Source of the DNA: Maribellus sp. CM-23
GTDB taxonomy: Bacteria > Bacteroidota > Bacteroidia > Bacteroidales > Prolixibacteraceae
Assembly (NCBI RefSeq): GCF_021354595.1
Contig: NZ_JADWYJ010000004.1
Span: 62,001-126,000 of the forward strand
Direction of reading: 5' to 3'
Length of the DNA: 64,000 bases
Part shown: positions 45,030 through 54,364 of the stretch, piece after piece
Position numbering within the stretch: position 1 is the first letter of the stretch
How the letters are laid out: the number at the start of each line of letters is the position of its first letter
Translations under genes and position numbers: made by a program
Notes under the pieces: model-generated
Told to the model about the DNA's origin: nothing
Seen by the model: only the letters and a program-made list of their open reading frames with translations
Database searches by the model: none

Positions 45030-46397
45030 TTATTCTGAAATGGCCGCATCAATTCCATCTTTTACATAATCCCATTGGCTTTTTTGTTTCAGATGGATCA
45101 TGTCAAAAAGAAAATAGCCATCGCAGGCACTCATCGCAGCGTCAACAGATTGGATAATTGCCTGGCCGGTGATGTCGTTACTTGAAGTCGCCCAGTCTCC
45201 ATTTCCTACATCGGGTCCTCCGATTACAAGGGCATCGCCCTTGATCTTATCAGCTGCCAGTGAACAGAATCCCTGTACGGTCCATTCCGTTGAGCCAAGA
45301 ATTCGTGTTGGAGCAGCATACGCTCCAATTATTATGATATCCATTTGATCAGCATAACCGTAGTTTTTGTATTCTGAGGTAGCCCATAGCGAATAGCTCG
45401 AAGAAACGTTGTATCTGGGGCTTGCCCAGTTAACGCCAACACCGTAATAGCTACCGTACCAGCCCCCAACGTAAACTCCAAACTGGATTTCAGGGTTAAC
45501 TGCCTTAACTTTGTTTCTGGCTTTCTCCATAAAGTCGTGAATGACCTTAGCTCTGAATTCCAGCCATTTTTTCAGATAGATGGGTTGGGGATTTGGTAAA
45601 CTTCCAACAGCTGTTCCGGGAGTCATCACATCATCAGGAAAATTGGTGACAGGATGTCCCAGATAGTTCTCAAACTTTGTTCTGGTGTAATTTGAAAAAT
45701 CACTGTCAATTCCGTCAAAGCGTCCTCTGTCGAGAATAATCCCGTCAAGATTTTCGTATGAAGCAAGATCGGCCAGCATATCGCACAGGTAATTTTGTAC
45801 GTCCTCGTTTACCGGATTGAAAAATTTAGCTCCCGAAGTATTTTGATCAAGTGTATTTACAATTCCGTTTCCAGTTAACAATGAAGTTGCCCATTCTTTT
45901 CTGGCGGAATTGCGAAATAACATTCCTTCCGATCCGATCGAAGTTGTATTTCCTCCGGAAAAAGTATTTACTCCGGCGTATACCTCAAGGCCAAGACTAT
46001 GCCCGGCATCGATAAATGCCTGCAAATAATCCCAGGTAGCGGTACGTTCAATTTTTGTGTAGCCTCCGGGTAACCACGCTCCCAGCCATGAAACCTGATT
46101 CTCTACATTGGTTTGGAAGAGAACATCGCCGGTTGTTGGTCTTACGTCTACCACAACTCCTGTGAATCCGGCATCCTTGGCCAAAGTCAGATCCCTAAGG
46201 ATGTTTTCTTTGCTGTTGGCAAAGTCAGGGAAGTTGGCAGCAGCATCAATCCAGATAAATCTGGGTTTGTCTGCATTTGGAACACCATCATCCCATTTCC
46301 ATTCCGGAGTTTCAGAATCATCTCCTCCACATGAGGTCACGCTAAATACCATAAATGCCATTAGTGACCAGAAAATAAAAGATTGCATTTGTTTCAT
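45030..46397 (-). CDS. GHL10-type glycoside hydrolase surface lipoprotein, class 2, module A
   Basis: This 455-residue protein has a lipobox SVTSCGGDDSE. The acidic residues straight after Cys match the Bacteroidota surface-export signal, so it is probably outward facing. Barrel motifs are FIWIDAAANFPDFANSKEN, VVVDVRPTTGDVLF, GIILDRGRFDGIDSDFSNYT, FGVYVGGWYGSYYGVGVNWAS and CDGYFLFDMIHLKQKSQW. It is the paralogue of the protein at 59126 (shared AANF/SANF...ANSKEN start). It begins 13 bases after the phosphodiester glycosidase stop. The substrate is not known. Confidence 0.78.
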   Translation of the reverse strand: MKQMQSFIFWSLMAFMVFSVTSCGGDDSETPEWKWDDGVPNADKPRFIWIDAAANFPDFANSKENILRDLTLAKDAGFTGVVVDVRPTTGDVLFQTNVENQVSWLGAWLPGGYTKIERTATWDYLQAFIDAGHSLGLEVYAGVNTFSGGNTTSIGSEGMLFRNSARKEWATSLLTGNGIVNTLDQNTSGAKFFNPVNEDVQNYLCDMLADLASYENLDGIILDRGRFDGIDSDFSNYTRTKFENYLGHPVTNFPDDVMTPGTAVGSLPNPQPIYLKKWLEFRAKVIHDFMEKARNKVKAVNPEIQFGVYVGGWYGSYYGVGVNWASPRYNVSSSYSLWATSEYKNYGYADQMDIIIIGAYAAPTRILGSTEWTVQGFCSLAADKIKGDALVIGGPDVGNGDWATSSNDITGQAIIQSVDAAMSACDGYFLFDMIHLKQKSQWDYVKDGIDAAISE

Positions 46398-46410
46398 TCT
46401 TTACATCGCT

Positions 46411-47424
46411 TTAGTTAAGAGCCACTGCTGTTACAACTGAACGTTGTTTTCCATCGCTTGGCTTAATTGTTTCTTTTCCATTTATAATCATGCAACTTGA
46501 ACCTCCACCATCGAGGTTTAATGCCTGTGTGCATCCAATTTCCAACAATACCTTTGCAACATCTTCAAGTGTGAGCCCTTTTACTCCTTCGGTCATGTGG
46601 CGTCCTTCACAAACAAAAAATATCAATTGTCCTGTTCCTGTTATGGCTACGGCAGATCTTGGATTATTGCTGGTAGGGCCAACTCCACTGTTGGCGTCAA
46701 ACAGTTCCTCTTCATAGGTATTCACCACGGTACTGTCTTTGATCAATACAGGGCCTCCGCCAATTCCGTTCTGGGCACTCCACAGAATTCCTCCTTCTGG
46801 GAATGTTGCTGAAGGTTGGGGGAGAGGTGCTGATCCTGAACTATTATGGGCCGGAGCGGGGTATGCATAGGTACTGCCATTTACGTTATACACCCAATCA
46901 ACTTGAAATTTTCCGTTTTTCATTTCAGCAAACGCACCCTTGGTCGGATAGTAAACAAGTTCTCCGTTTTGGCGCCAAACATAGGGACTGTTGGGACACA
47001 AGGTTTCTCCCTCTTTACACAACAAGCTGACCGAAGCTCCGTCCCAGAAATATCCTCCGTTTAAGATGACCGTCTCTTTTCCTGTATTATAAAAGTCATT
47101 GGGAGTGTGGTAACCTGTAGCATTACCCAGAACTTTAAAACTTGTTTTATCGAGCTCAGCAACGGCTATATAGGCAACAGCCATCTTGTTTTGATGCAGA
47201 TTTGCCGATTTGTACACCCGAATATATTCTGGTAGATTGCCAAAACTCGTTTGCAGGGTCCACCCATTTTTTATGATCAAAGAATCGGAAGAACCGTCAG
47301 TTTTAGCGGGGTCCTCCCATTCCCAGTCGTATTCTTTTGTTTGGCTTCCACATGATGTCATTGCAATTACGCATATGACACTCATTATCAGCAGGAGAAT
47401 TATACGGCTTGTTTTTATCTGCAT
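46411..47424 (-). CDS. Phosphodiester glycosidase (NAGPA family) lipoprotein
   Basis: This 337-residue protein has a lipobox IAMTSCGSQ followed by an acidic, Trp-rich linker (EYDWEWEDP). The catalytic domain has VILNGGYFWDG, GIGGGPVLIKD, NPRSAVAITGTGQLIF and NLDGGGSSCMIINGKE, the signature of the family of mammalian N-acetylglucosamine-1-phosphodiester alpha-N-acetylglucosaminidase, which cleaves GlcNAc from a phosphodiester. It has no counterpart in module B as far as visible. A strong 14-bp hairpin precedes it on the transcript. Confidence 0.88.
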   Translation of the reverse strand: MQIKTSRIILLLIMSVICVIAMTSCGSQTKEYDWEWEDPAKTDGSSDSLIIKNGWTLQTSFGNLPEYIRVYKSANLHQNKMAVAYIAVAELDKTSFKVLGNATGYHTPNDFYNTGKETVILNGGYFWDGASVSLLCKEGETLCPNSPYVWRQNGELVYYPTKGAFAEMKNGKFQVDWVYNVNGSTYAYPAPAHNSSGSAPLPQPSATFPEGGILWSAQNGIGGGPVLIKDSTVVNTYEEELFDANSGVGPTSNNPRSAVAITGTGQLIFFVCEGRHMTEGVKGLTLEDVAKVLLEIGCTQALNLDGGGSSCMIINGKETIKPSDGKQRSVVTAVALN

Positions 47425-47441
47425 CTTTTTGATGAAGGAAA

Positions 47442-47473
47442 AATTGGCAACGCTGATAGCAGCGTTGCCAATT
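47442..47473 (-). promoter_or_regulatory. Perfect 14-bp intercistronic hairpin without T-tract
   Basis: AATTGGCAACGCTG (47442-47455) and CAGCGTTGCCAATT (47460-47473) are exact complements with a 4-base loop. It sits in the 64-bp gap between the DUF5018-like gene and the phosphodiester glycosidase. No T-run follows on the minus strand (TTTCCTTC), so it more likely stabilises the upstream susCD part of the mRNA or dampens downstream expression than terminates. Confidence 0.75.
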
Positions 47474-47488
47474 GGTTAAAATGCTGTT

Positions 47489-49153
47489 TTAAATATCGAT
47501 ACAGTCGTATTGTACACAGACAACACAGCCATTGGTGAACATGAAGTACAGGTACATGTAGTATCCGTCACTGGAAACCTTCAGAATTGCGTCACCCGTA
47601 CCATTTGCATTGGTTCCGCCATTGTCCTTGCCTCCATAAGTGCCGATGGGCGTCGTCCATATCGGTTCTGTGAAGGTAGTCGCAGCATTTGCATCGTGCA
47701 GATAAACTTTATCGTCACTGCCCCAGGTGAAGGAGTTGATTGACATATTAACGGCATATGGATTGCCGTTAAAGACAGTATAGTCAGTTGCATTTTGAAT
47801 CCAGTTACCACTGATCTCCGGTCCGAATGCTTTAACCGTGTTGGTCTTTCCGTTAACCCAAGCAAATTTTCGGGGAAGCGCATAATAGGAAACGAAATAG
47901 TCGCCTGTAGGATCGGACGGATCGGTGGCAACCACATCGGCATTGTTCCACCACGCACCGTCAATTCCGGTTATTGCGATAATTTCCGGTGTTTGTGAGA
48001 GCAGTACACCGTCTTTTACCTGCCAGCGGGCAAAACTTTTTGCATCACCCATCAGTGCTGCAGTAATGATCGCGTCTCCCTCAAGACTTCCCTTAACAGA
48101 GAGTTTGCGCCCGATAGCAGGGCTACTCGTCCAATCAATATAGACTTCAGGTGTACCGTTGACTCCCCTGATTCTCCAAACTTTGTAGCTGCCGGCATTA
48201 GGCGAAAGGTTGCTTATCAGGATGTTGTCTCCATCATCGGCTGTTGCAAAGAAATTCGTAAGACCTCCTACAATTGATCCCATGTTTGGCATTGTGCCTA
48301 CCGTTGCACCTGTTTTGCGGTCCAGATAAAGTCCGGCCTCATTTCTTGTGTTCACAACCACATAATCTTTCGTAACCGCAAGGCTGGTAGTCAGATGTAA
48401 GGTGCTGATTCCAAGATCAGACTGGATCTTCTTTGACCAAAGAATCTTCGCACTTCCGTTACGTAGACCCAGTTCAACCTTATTGGGCACATCTTTTTGG
48501 ACGGTGTAGATTGCTTTGTCCACTCCGTTTTGAGCGGTTACAGTCAAGGTAACTTCCTGGTCGTAATTTAGGGCTATTACTCTTGGGTCTGGACTGATGG
48601 TGGCGCCGTGAGAAATGCTTGCTTCCGCTATTGCTTTTCCGATCGATTCAATCGAGATAAGCGAAATTGTTTTGGCCTCTTCATCGATTATTCCGGAAAT
48701 GCCTAGTGTACTAATGCTGAAGTCAGTAATTTTCGTTTCGGCACTTTTCCGAATCTCAGCCACGATCTTATAGGTATTTTTTGTCTTTGTCTGATCTATG
48801 ACTGTAATGAAGTTTTCTTTTGTCAAATCGAGGTAAAGCAGTGAAGGAGATATCGTCACATTATCATCGACATTTGCTTCTACCCTTACCTGGCTCAGCG
48901 CTTCCATTGTAAGCACGTGGTCAGAGGTGCGGGGATAGTTGTAAGGAAATACAATGGTGATGATTTTGTTCTCGTAGTCAATTTCGCTCGTAAAACGGTT
49001 TTCCGAGCTCTCATCGCCGTAAAACGATGCGGTTATACTATTAATTCCTTGTCGTGATACCGATGGAGTAAGGTCCTCTACCTGTTGGCATCCGGCTAAA
49101 ATCAGCATAGCTGAACAAAGGATCACAAGGATTGAATTTATATTTCGTTTCAT
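47489..49153 (-). CDS. DUF5018-like surface lipoprotein, module A
   Basis: This 554-residue protein has a lipobox LILAGCQQVEDLTPS. N-terminal Ig-like beta repeats (about 25-225, KNTYKIVAEIRKS, then DKAIYTVQKDVPN) precede a beta-propeller-like region of WD/PQQ-type repeats (DYVVVNTRNEAG, WRIRGVNGTPEVYIDW, and a C-terminal DGYYMYLYFMFTNGCVVC). Its place directly after susD is that of SusE/SusF-type surface glycan-binding proteins. It has a clear paralogue at 60585. Binding, not catalysis, is the likely role. Confidence 0.75.
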   Translation of the reverse strand: MKRNINSILVILCSAMLILAGCQQVEDLTPSVSRQGINSITASFYGDESSENRFTSEIDYENKIITIVFPYNYPRTSDHVLTMEALSQVRVEANVDDNVTISPSLLYLDLTKENFITVIDQTKTKNTYKIVAEIRKSAETKITDFSISTLGISGIIDEEAKTISLISIESIGKAIAEASISHGATISPDPRVIALNYDQEVTLTVTAQNGVDKAIYTVQKDVPNKVELGLRNGSAKILWSKKIQSDLGISTLHLTTSLAVTKDYVVVNTRNEAGLYLDRKTGATVGTMPNMGSIVGGLTNFFATADDGDNILISNLSPNAGSYKVWRIRGVNGTPEVYIDWTSSPAIGRKLSVKGSLEGDAIITAALMGDAKSFARWQVKDGVLLSQTPEIIAITGIDGAWWNNADVVATDPSDPTGDYFVSYYALPRKFAWVNGKTNTVKAFGPEISGNWIQNATDYTVFNGNPYAVNMSINSFTWGSDDKVYLHDANAATTFTEPIWTTPIGTYGGKDNGGTNANGTGDAILKVSSDGYYMYLYFMFTNGCVVCVQYDCIDI

Positions 49154-49233
49154 TCGTAATATTTTTTATTTCAATGATATCGTATAAGACTCGCATAAAT
49201 CATGCTCTCATGCTCGTTTCATACGTTTACCGG

Positions 49234-50853
49234 TTATTTCCAGCTGTCGTACTGTTCAATCAATGAATTGTTTGCCAGTTCGGCGTCAGGTATCGGTAAA
49301 ATATAATTCTTAGCAGAGAACTTTCTGTCCTGGTAGTCCACATCAATGTATTCATAGTTGTCGCCGGTGATCTTAAATCCGTGGCAACGATAGTTGTTGT
49401 ATTCAATGTGAGCCAGTTTCCATCGTCTCATGTCCCAGAATAGATGACCTTCGTAGGCCAGTTCCACGTTTCTTTCGTTTCTGTAGTCGGAAAACCATTC
49501 GTTGCCGGAAGAATTTTTATCCGGAAGGCCTACTCTTTCACGTACTTCGTTCATTGCAGCCCTTGCTTCGCTCATCTTGTTGAGTCTGAATGCAGCTTCA
49601 GCTTTATTGAGAAGCACCTCTGCATACCTGATTTCTACCCATGTTTGGGTGCTAGGTTTCCCTTTGATGTCGATAAGCGATTCATCCATGAGTTTTCGCA
49701 GAAAATAGCCGGTAGTGGTGAGCCCATAGCTGTATGGTTGTTCCCGGTAGGCCATGAACGTTCCATAGGTACCATTTACTGAATTCTGCATCACATTACC
49801 TTTCCAAACACTTCCCGGATAAATAACCGTTGCCTTAAAGCGAGGTTCCAACTCTTCGTAGGGAGGGCGGGTTGCATTGGCGGTATGGTAAGGTGTCCAG
49901 TCCATCTTTGTCCCGTCGGCCTTCTCATAGCTTTCTACCATCTCCTGGGTAGGTGTTCCCAGCCCGCCGAATTCATAGCCATCGCTTAACGGCACGTAAT
50001 CTTTGTCGAAAGTGTGGTATGGTCCTATCTTATCGTATTTAAACTCGAGAATGGCTTCACTGTTGTTGCCTTTCCACGACTGGGCGTAGTCGTCTACCAG
50101 ATTAAATTTGTTTGAAATCACAACAGAGTCAGCGGCATTATAAGCCGACTGCCAACGCTCAGCAAAAAGCATAGCTCTTGATTTTAACGCAAGAGCAGCA
50201 TATTTGGTCAATCTTCCCTGATCCTGCCCCGGCCACGATTCAGGCAGGTTAGCTATAGCAAAGTCCAGATCACTTTCAATCAGATCCCAGGTGTCCTCAT
50301 TCGAACTGCGGGCTTTGTCTTTTTCCATTTCTGCCAGTGAGGAGTAAAGAATGACTCCGTCATGTCTTCTTGCCAGCTGAAAGTAGATAAATGCGCGGAA
50401 GAAAAGTACCTGTGCTTCCCATTTCTTCGTCACCTCTTCCGGAAACTGGCCATACTGTTCCATAGAATGGAGAAACTCATTCATCCTGCGGATCTTATTG
50501 TAAGCATCGGTCCAAACACTGTAGAAGCCTCCGGTTGAAGAAGTAATCAGCGTAGGGTCAAAAACATAATTATTGGGATGGCCAGCTTTGTGACCGGCCG
50601 CATAAGACCCATACTTAAAGGTATTGGCAAAACTTTCCGTCAGGTTACCGCTAGCCTGAGCCGATCCAAACTGACTATACTGGTTCAGGTAAGTATAAAA
50701 GCCATTGACATAGAGATCAACACTCGACTCATCCTCCCAAATCACTTTGTCGGTCAGTTTGTCCGTAGGAGTCAGGTCCAGCCAGTCTGAACAACTGCTG
50801 AGCAACAACACAGCAGTGGTAACATAGAATAGTGTCCTAAATATTTTTTTCAT
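49234..50853 (-). CDS. SusD/RagB-family glycan-binding lipoprotein, module A
   Basis: This 539-residue protein has a lipobox LLLSSCSDWLDLTP. TPR-like helices hold RRMNEFLHSMEQYG, AQVLFFRAFIYFQLARRHDG and KAEAAFRLNKMSEARAAMNEVRERVGLP. The C-terminal RNERNVELAYEGHLFWDMRRWK is the SusD hallmark. It forms the lid over the SusC porin encoded 21 bases upstream and binds the incoming glycan at the cell surface. Confidence 0.96.
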   Translation of the reverse strand: MKKIFRTLFYVTTAVLLLSSCSDWLDLTPTDKLTDKVIWEDESSVDLYVNGFYTYLNQYSQFGSAQASGNLTESFANTFKYGSYAAGHKAGHPNNYVFDPTLITSSTGGFYSVWTDAYNKIRRMNEFLHSMEQYGQFPEEVTKKWEAQVLFFRAFIYFQLARRHDGVILYSSLAEMEKDKARSSNEDTWDLIESDLDFAIANLPESWPGQDQGRLTKYAALALKSRAMLFAERWQSAYNAADSVVISNKFNLVDDYAQSWKGNNSEAILEFKYDKIGPYHTFDKDYVPLSDGYEFGGLGTPTQEMVESYEKADGTKMDWTPYHTANATRPPYEELEPRFKATVIYPGSVWKGNVMQNSVNGTYGTFMAYREQPYSYGLTTTGYFLRKLMDESLIDIKGKPSTQTWVEIRYAEVLLNKAEAAFRLNKMSEARAAMNEVRERVGLPDKNSSGNEWFSDYRNERNVELAYEGHLFWDMRRWKLAHIEYNNYRCHGFKITGDNYEYIDVDYQDRKFSAKNYILPIPDAELANNSLIEQYDSWK

Positions 50854-50874
50854 TTTTCAGTCAATTTAAAATGA

Positions 50875-53800
50875 TTATAATGAGAAGCTAAGTCCTAATG
50901 AAAGGGTTTTCTGCTGCGGATAATATCCGTTGTTAACCCCTGGCTGCTCAGGGTCGATATTGTATTTTGTAAGTCCGCTGAATGTAAGCAGGTTTGATCC
51001 CTCCATAAAGATTCTAATCCTGTCGAAGCCTGATTTGTTGATGACAGAGGCGGGGATTGTGTACCCGATCTGGAACGATTTTACACGGAGATAGTTTCCG
51101 TTCCTGTACCAGAAGGTTGAAGAGTAGGCATTGTTTGTACTTACCGTTACCAAAGACAAACGAGGGAATTCCGCATTCTGATTGTCCGGTGTCCATGAAT
51201 TTTCAGGTACAAATTCCGGAGTGTTACCCCCATGATAGAACATTCTGGTAAAGACAGTGTTATCCATTACACCTGAAGGATAAACCCCAGTCAATGCAAC
51301 TGTACGCCCCAATCCTGATTGCAACAGGATATCAAAGTCGAACCCTTTCCAACTTCCGTTGAGGTTGAGAGACGTTTGGAATTTTGCGTAGGGGCTTTTT
51401 CCTACATATCCCATATCCTGTGCATAAGAGATTTTGCCGTCACCATTGCGGTCTTTATATTTGATATACCCAGGCAGTACTGGCGATCCAGTAATTGTAG
51501 CAGAGTTATCGATCTCTTCCTGTGTCTGGAATAAACCTTCAGCAATGAACCCGAGCTGTGCGCCTACTTCCTTGCCCGTCAATTTGCGGTAATCAGGAGT
51601 GTTCTCCGAATCGCCGGCATAGTAGAGCCATCTGCGTTTGGCCAGGGTTCCAATCCATTTTACGCCATAGTTGAAATCTCCAATTTTATTATTGTGCGTG
51701 ATGGTAAAGTCAAAACCCTTGTAGTCAATCTTGTTGACGTTGTCTGTACTGAAATAGTATCCGCCCATCGACGGAGGATAAGCTCCTCCCACACTGCCCA
51801 GCAAGTCATACTGGTATTTATAGAAGACATCTAGTTCCACACCAAGTAATCCTTTCCAGGCCATAAGCTCTGCACCCAAGTTATAGGTAATGGCTTTCGC
51901 CCAGGAAAGGTTCGGATTTCCCAATGTTCCCGAATAAATCATACTCTGGCGCTGGTCACCCATTATCAGTGCATTCGACTGAAGGTTCATTAAGTTGAGG
52001 TATTGGAAGGCACTCACGGCAGATGTCGCGGTCTTTCCGATTCCTCCTCTTAATTTAAGGTTATCTACCCAGTCCGCTTGAAACCATTCTTCGTTGTTTA
52101 CTCTCCATCCGGCAGATACAGCCGGTAGATTGACCCATTGAGATCCGGCCATTCCGCTGAAAAGGTAGCTGCCATCGCGGCGGAGAGAAACTTCTAGTAA
52201 ATAGCGGTTGTCATAGTCATAATTGAGCCTTCCTACAAAGCCGATTACCCTTGATTGGTTGCTGCCTCCCGAGATAGAAGGTATTTTCTCCTCTCCATTT
52301 CCTGTAGTGTTGGTGATCATACTCAGTTCATCCAGACTCAGGAAGTTAAGCCCGTAACCGGTCGCTCCCAAGCTGTTTGAGAAGGCATTACGGGTTTCTG
52401 CAAGCCCGAAAAAGTTGATCTTGTGTACGCCGAACTGACGATCATACGTGATGCTCGATTGTGTAACCACATTTGTTGAGTTGTATGCGCTTTCTGTCAG
52501 AGATGTATTTCCCGAATTGTTCTCGAAAGGCACATAGCTGATCTCCTCCGTGGTAGCTCCCGGCAGCGCACCCATCATCGTCTTAAATGGTATGGTAAGT
52601 GATTTGTTGAACTGGAAAAATTTATCATAGGCTCCCATAAACTTTAGGCTTAACCCTTTCATCCATGGAGCATCATAATTGAGCGAGAAATTGGTTTGGA
52701 TGGTAGTGTTCCTGGTTCGGGCATAACCGGATTCATAAATTGCCGCCAACGGACTTACAGGAGAAGAGGCGGTGCGTGTGGAAGTATAATACTCTTTTCC
52801 ATCTTCGGCTGTAATCTTCTTGGGAATATATGGTAATGCACGAACAGCCTGCTGCGGGATATTGTGCCAGTCGCTGGGGTTTGCTGAGTAATTGGGGCGG
52901 TCATGTTCGTCGAGACGTCCTGCCACGTTCATGACCATGGTGATTTGATCTGTAAGCTTCGCGTCAATATTGGCCCTCATGTTGTAACGGGTATAGTTGA
53001 AGTTATCAACGTTTCCCTTTTGTTGAAAAGTACCTAGAGACGAGAAAAACTTCACTTTCTCGGATCCGCCTGTGGCGCTAATGTTGTGATTTGTTGTTGA
53101 TCCAATTCCAAATACTTTATCGTACCAGTTGGTGTTACCCCAACCGTCTACTCCAGCTTTCATCTTTTCTACCTGTTCTGAAGTGAATACAGGCTCGTCT
53201 CCATCCATCTCCCGAGCCATGTTGTACCAGTAGGCATATCCCGGACCATCAAGCCATTTAATTTGATTGGTATTTTGACTTATGCCGTAATTGCCGTTGT
53301 ATGAAATGCCTAGCTTTCCGTCTTTGCCTCTTTTGGTAGTGACGATGACCACTGATGTCGCATTTAATCCGTAGACTGAAGCTGAGGTGGCATCCTTGAG
53401 AATTGAGATTGATTCAATTTCGTTTGGATCGATCTCATTTATGCTTCTGATTACACCATCTACAATATAAGTAGCACCTTCACCTCTTACAAGCAGTGAT
53501 GCACCATCTTGTCCCGGTTGTCCTGATTGCTGCAATGAGGTAATACCTGCCACCCTTGCCCCCAATACGTTTGTCACACCGACTACGGGAGCCTTGGCCA
53601 ATTCTGTCTCCGAAATTGTTGAAACAGCGCCAGTTACACTGGTTTTGCGCTGTGTGCCATATCCGACGACAACTATTTCATCCAACCCTTCAGTTGAAGC
53701 ACTGAGTTGAACGTCTATTTTTTGCCTGCTCCCTACTTTTTCTTCCCTGGTTGTAAAACCGATGAAAGAAAAAACAAGAATGGCGTCACTGTTTTCAACC

Positions 53801-54000
53801 GAAATTGAATAATTACCGTTAATGTCGGTAACTGTTCCTGTTAGTTTTCCTTTTATAGTAACTGAAGCCCCAATCAAGGGATCTCCGTTTGCTTCTGATA
53901 CACTTCCTTTTACCATTGTTTGGGCAATGGAGTATTGCGAGAATACGCACATAAAGAGAATGAGCAGAAAACCAACCTGATAAATTCTTTTTTTCATCAT
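50875..54000 (-). CDS. SusC/RagA-family TonB-dependent outer-membrane transporter, module A
   Basis: This full-length 1041-residue protein has a signal peptide, a CarboxypepD_reg-like domain (VKGSVSEANGDPLIGASVTI), the TonB-plug region (ETELAKAPVVGVTNVLGARV, INEIDPNEIESISILKDATS, VVIVTTKRGK) and a long beta barrel ending in TLSLGLSFSL with the aromatic/hydrophobic C-terminal residue. It imports oligosaccharides with TonB energy. The start could also be the second Met (53997). A half-copy of the ROK-promoter repeat and a plus-strand terminator lie upstream. Confidence 0.97.
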   Translation of the reverse strand: MMKKRIYQVGFLLILFMCVFSQYSIAQTMVKGSVSEANGDPLIGASVTIKGKLTGTVTDINGNYSISVENSDAILVFSFIGFTTREEKVGSRQKIDVQLSASTEGLDEIVVVGYGTQRKTSVTGAVSTISETELAKAPVVGVTNVLGARVAGITSLQQSGQPGQDGASLLVRGEGATYIVDGVIRSINEIDPNEIESISILKDATSASVYGLNATSVVIVTTKRGKDGKLGISYNGNYGISQNTNQIKWLDGPGYAYWYNMAREMDGDEPVFTSEQVEKMKAGVDGWGNTNWYDKVFGIGSTTNHNISATGGSEKVKFFSSLGTFQQKGNVDNFNYTRYNMRANIDAKLTDQITMVMNVAGRLDEHDRPNYSANPSDWHNIPQQAVRALPYIPKKITAEDGKEYYTSTRTASSPVSPLAAIYESGYARTRNTTIQTNFSLNYDAPWMKGLSLKFMGAYDKFFQFNKSLTIPFKTMMGALPGATTEEISYVPFENNSGNTSLTESAYNSTNVVTQSSITYDRQFGVHKINFFGLAETRNAFSNSLGATGYGLNFLSLDELSMITNTTGNGEEKIPSISGGSNQSRVIGFVGRLNYDYDNRYLLEVSLRRDGSYLFSGMAGSQWVNLPAVSAGWRVNNEEWFQADWVDNLKLRGGIGKTATSAVSAFQYLNLMNLQSNALIMGDQRQSMIYSGTLGNPNLSWAKAITYNLGAELMAWKGLLGVELDVFYKYQYDLLGSVGGAYPPSMGGYYFSTDNVNKIDYKGFDFTITHNNKIGDFNYGVKWIGTLAKRRWLYYAGDSENTPDYRKLTGKEVGAQLGFIAEGLFQTQEEIDNSATITGSPVLPGYIKYKDRNGDGKISYAQDMGYVGKSPYAKFQTSLNLNGSWKGFDFDILLQSGLGRTVALTGVYPSGVMDNTVFTRMFYHGGNTPEFVPENSWTPDNQNAEFPRLSLVTVSTNNAYSSTFWYRNGNYLRVKSFQIGYTIPASVINKSGFDRIRIFMEGSNLLTFSGLTKYNIDPEQPGVNNGYYPQQKTLSLGLSFSL

Positions 54001-54239
54001 ATCAATTAGTATTGATTCACTCTTAAAATGATCTTTAATTCTTAAAGCAGTTTGTCTGAAATATTTTGATATTCCTTTGTTAGTGACATTCTATCTGGAT
54101 GGTTGCGAGTATTTCTGTTTGATCATCACAACCTTCAGTTTTGTAAAATAGAATGTTTGCAGAGAGTTTTTGTTTTTAATCAACCAAATGATTGAAAACA
54201 AATCTTTTATATTACTGAGAAAAAAAGTAAATTTGATGC

Positions 54240-54299
54240 ATCTAATTTACTTAGTAGCCTGTCCTAGCGCCTCCGAAGCCTTGTGGCAGGCTTTTTTTT
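54240..54299 (+). ncRNA. Candidate small RNA opposite to the locus orientation
   Basis: A perfect TAnnTTTG box (TAAATTTG, 54228-54235) is followed 40 bases later by a terminator hairpin AAGCCT/AGGCTT and eight T on the plus strand, while both neighbouring genes run on the minus strand. The RNA would be about 60 nt. Bacteroides carbohydrate loci are known to carry antisense small RNAs near susC (DonS type); this one would lie in the susC leader. No -33 box was identified. Confidence 0.35.
54276..54299 (+). terminator. Plus-strand Rho-independent terminator upstream of susC
   Basis: AAGCCT (54276-54281) pairs with AGGCTT (54288-54293) around a 6-base loop, followed by a T-run to 54299. An outer AGCCTG/CAGGCT pairing (54256-54261 with 54287-54292) is an alternative. 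It points against the direction of both flanking genes. Confidence 0.65.
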
Positions 54300-54364
54300 G
54301 TCAACTGTTTAGTTAATCTTTCATAATTTCATTGTTTTTAGTCGGTTACTGTTCTATGGATTTG

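Larger units (their letters stand above)
54001..54364. other. susC leader / intergenic region between susC and the ROK gene
   Basis: This 364-bp region holds TGACATT (54084-54090), a half of the ROK-promoter inverted repeat. It also holds a perfect 9-bp inverted repeat AAGTAAATT/AATTTACTT (54225-54233 with 54244-54252) and a plus-strand promoter-terminator unit. No exact minus-strand -7 box for susC was found. Confidence 0.5.
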
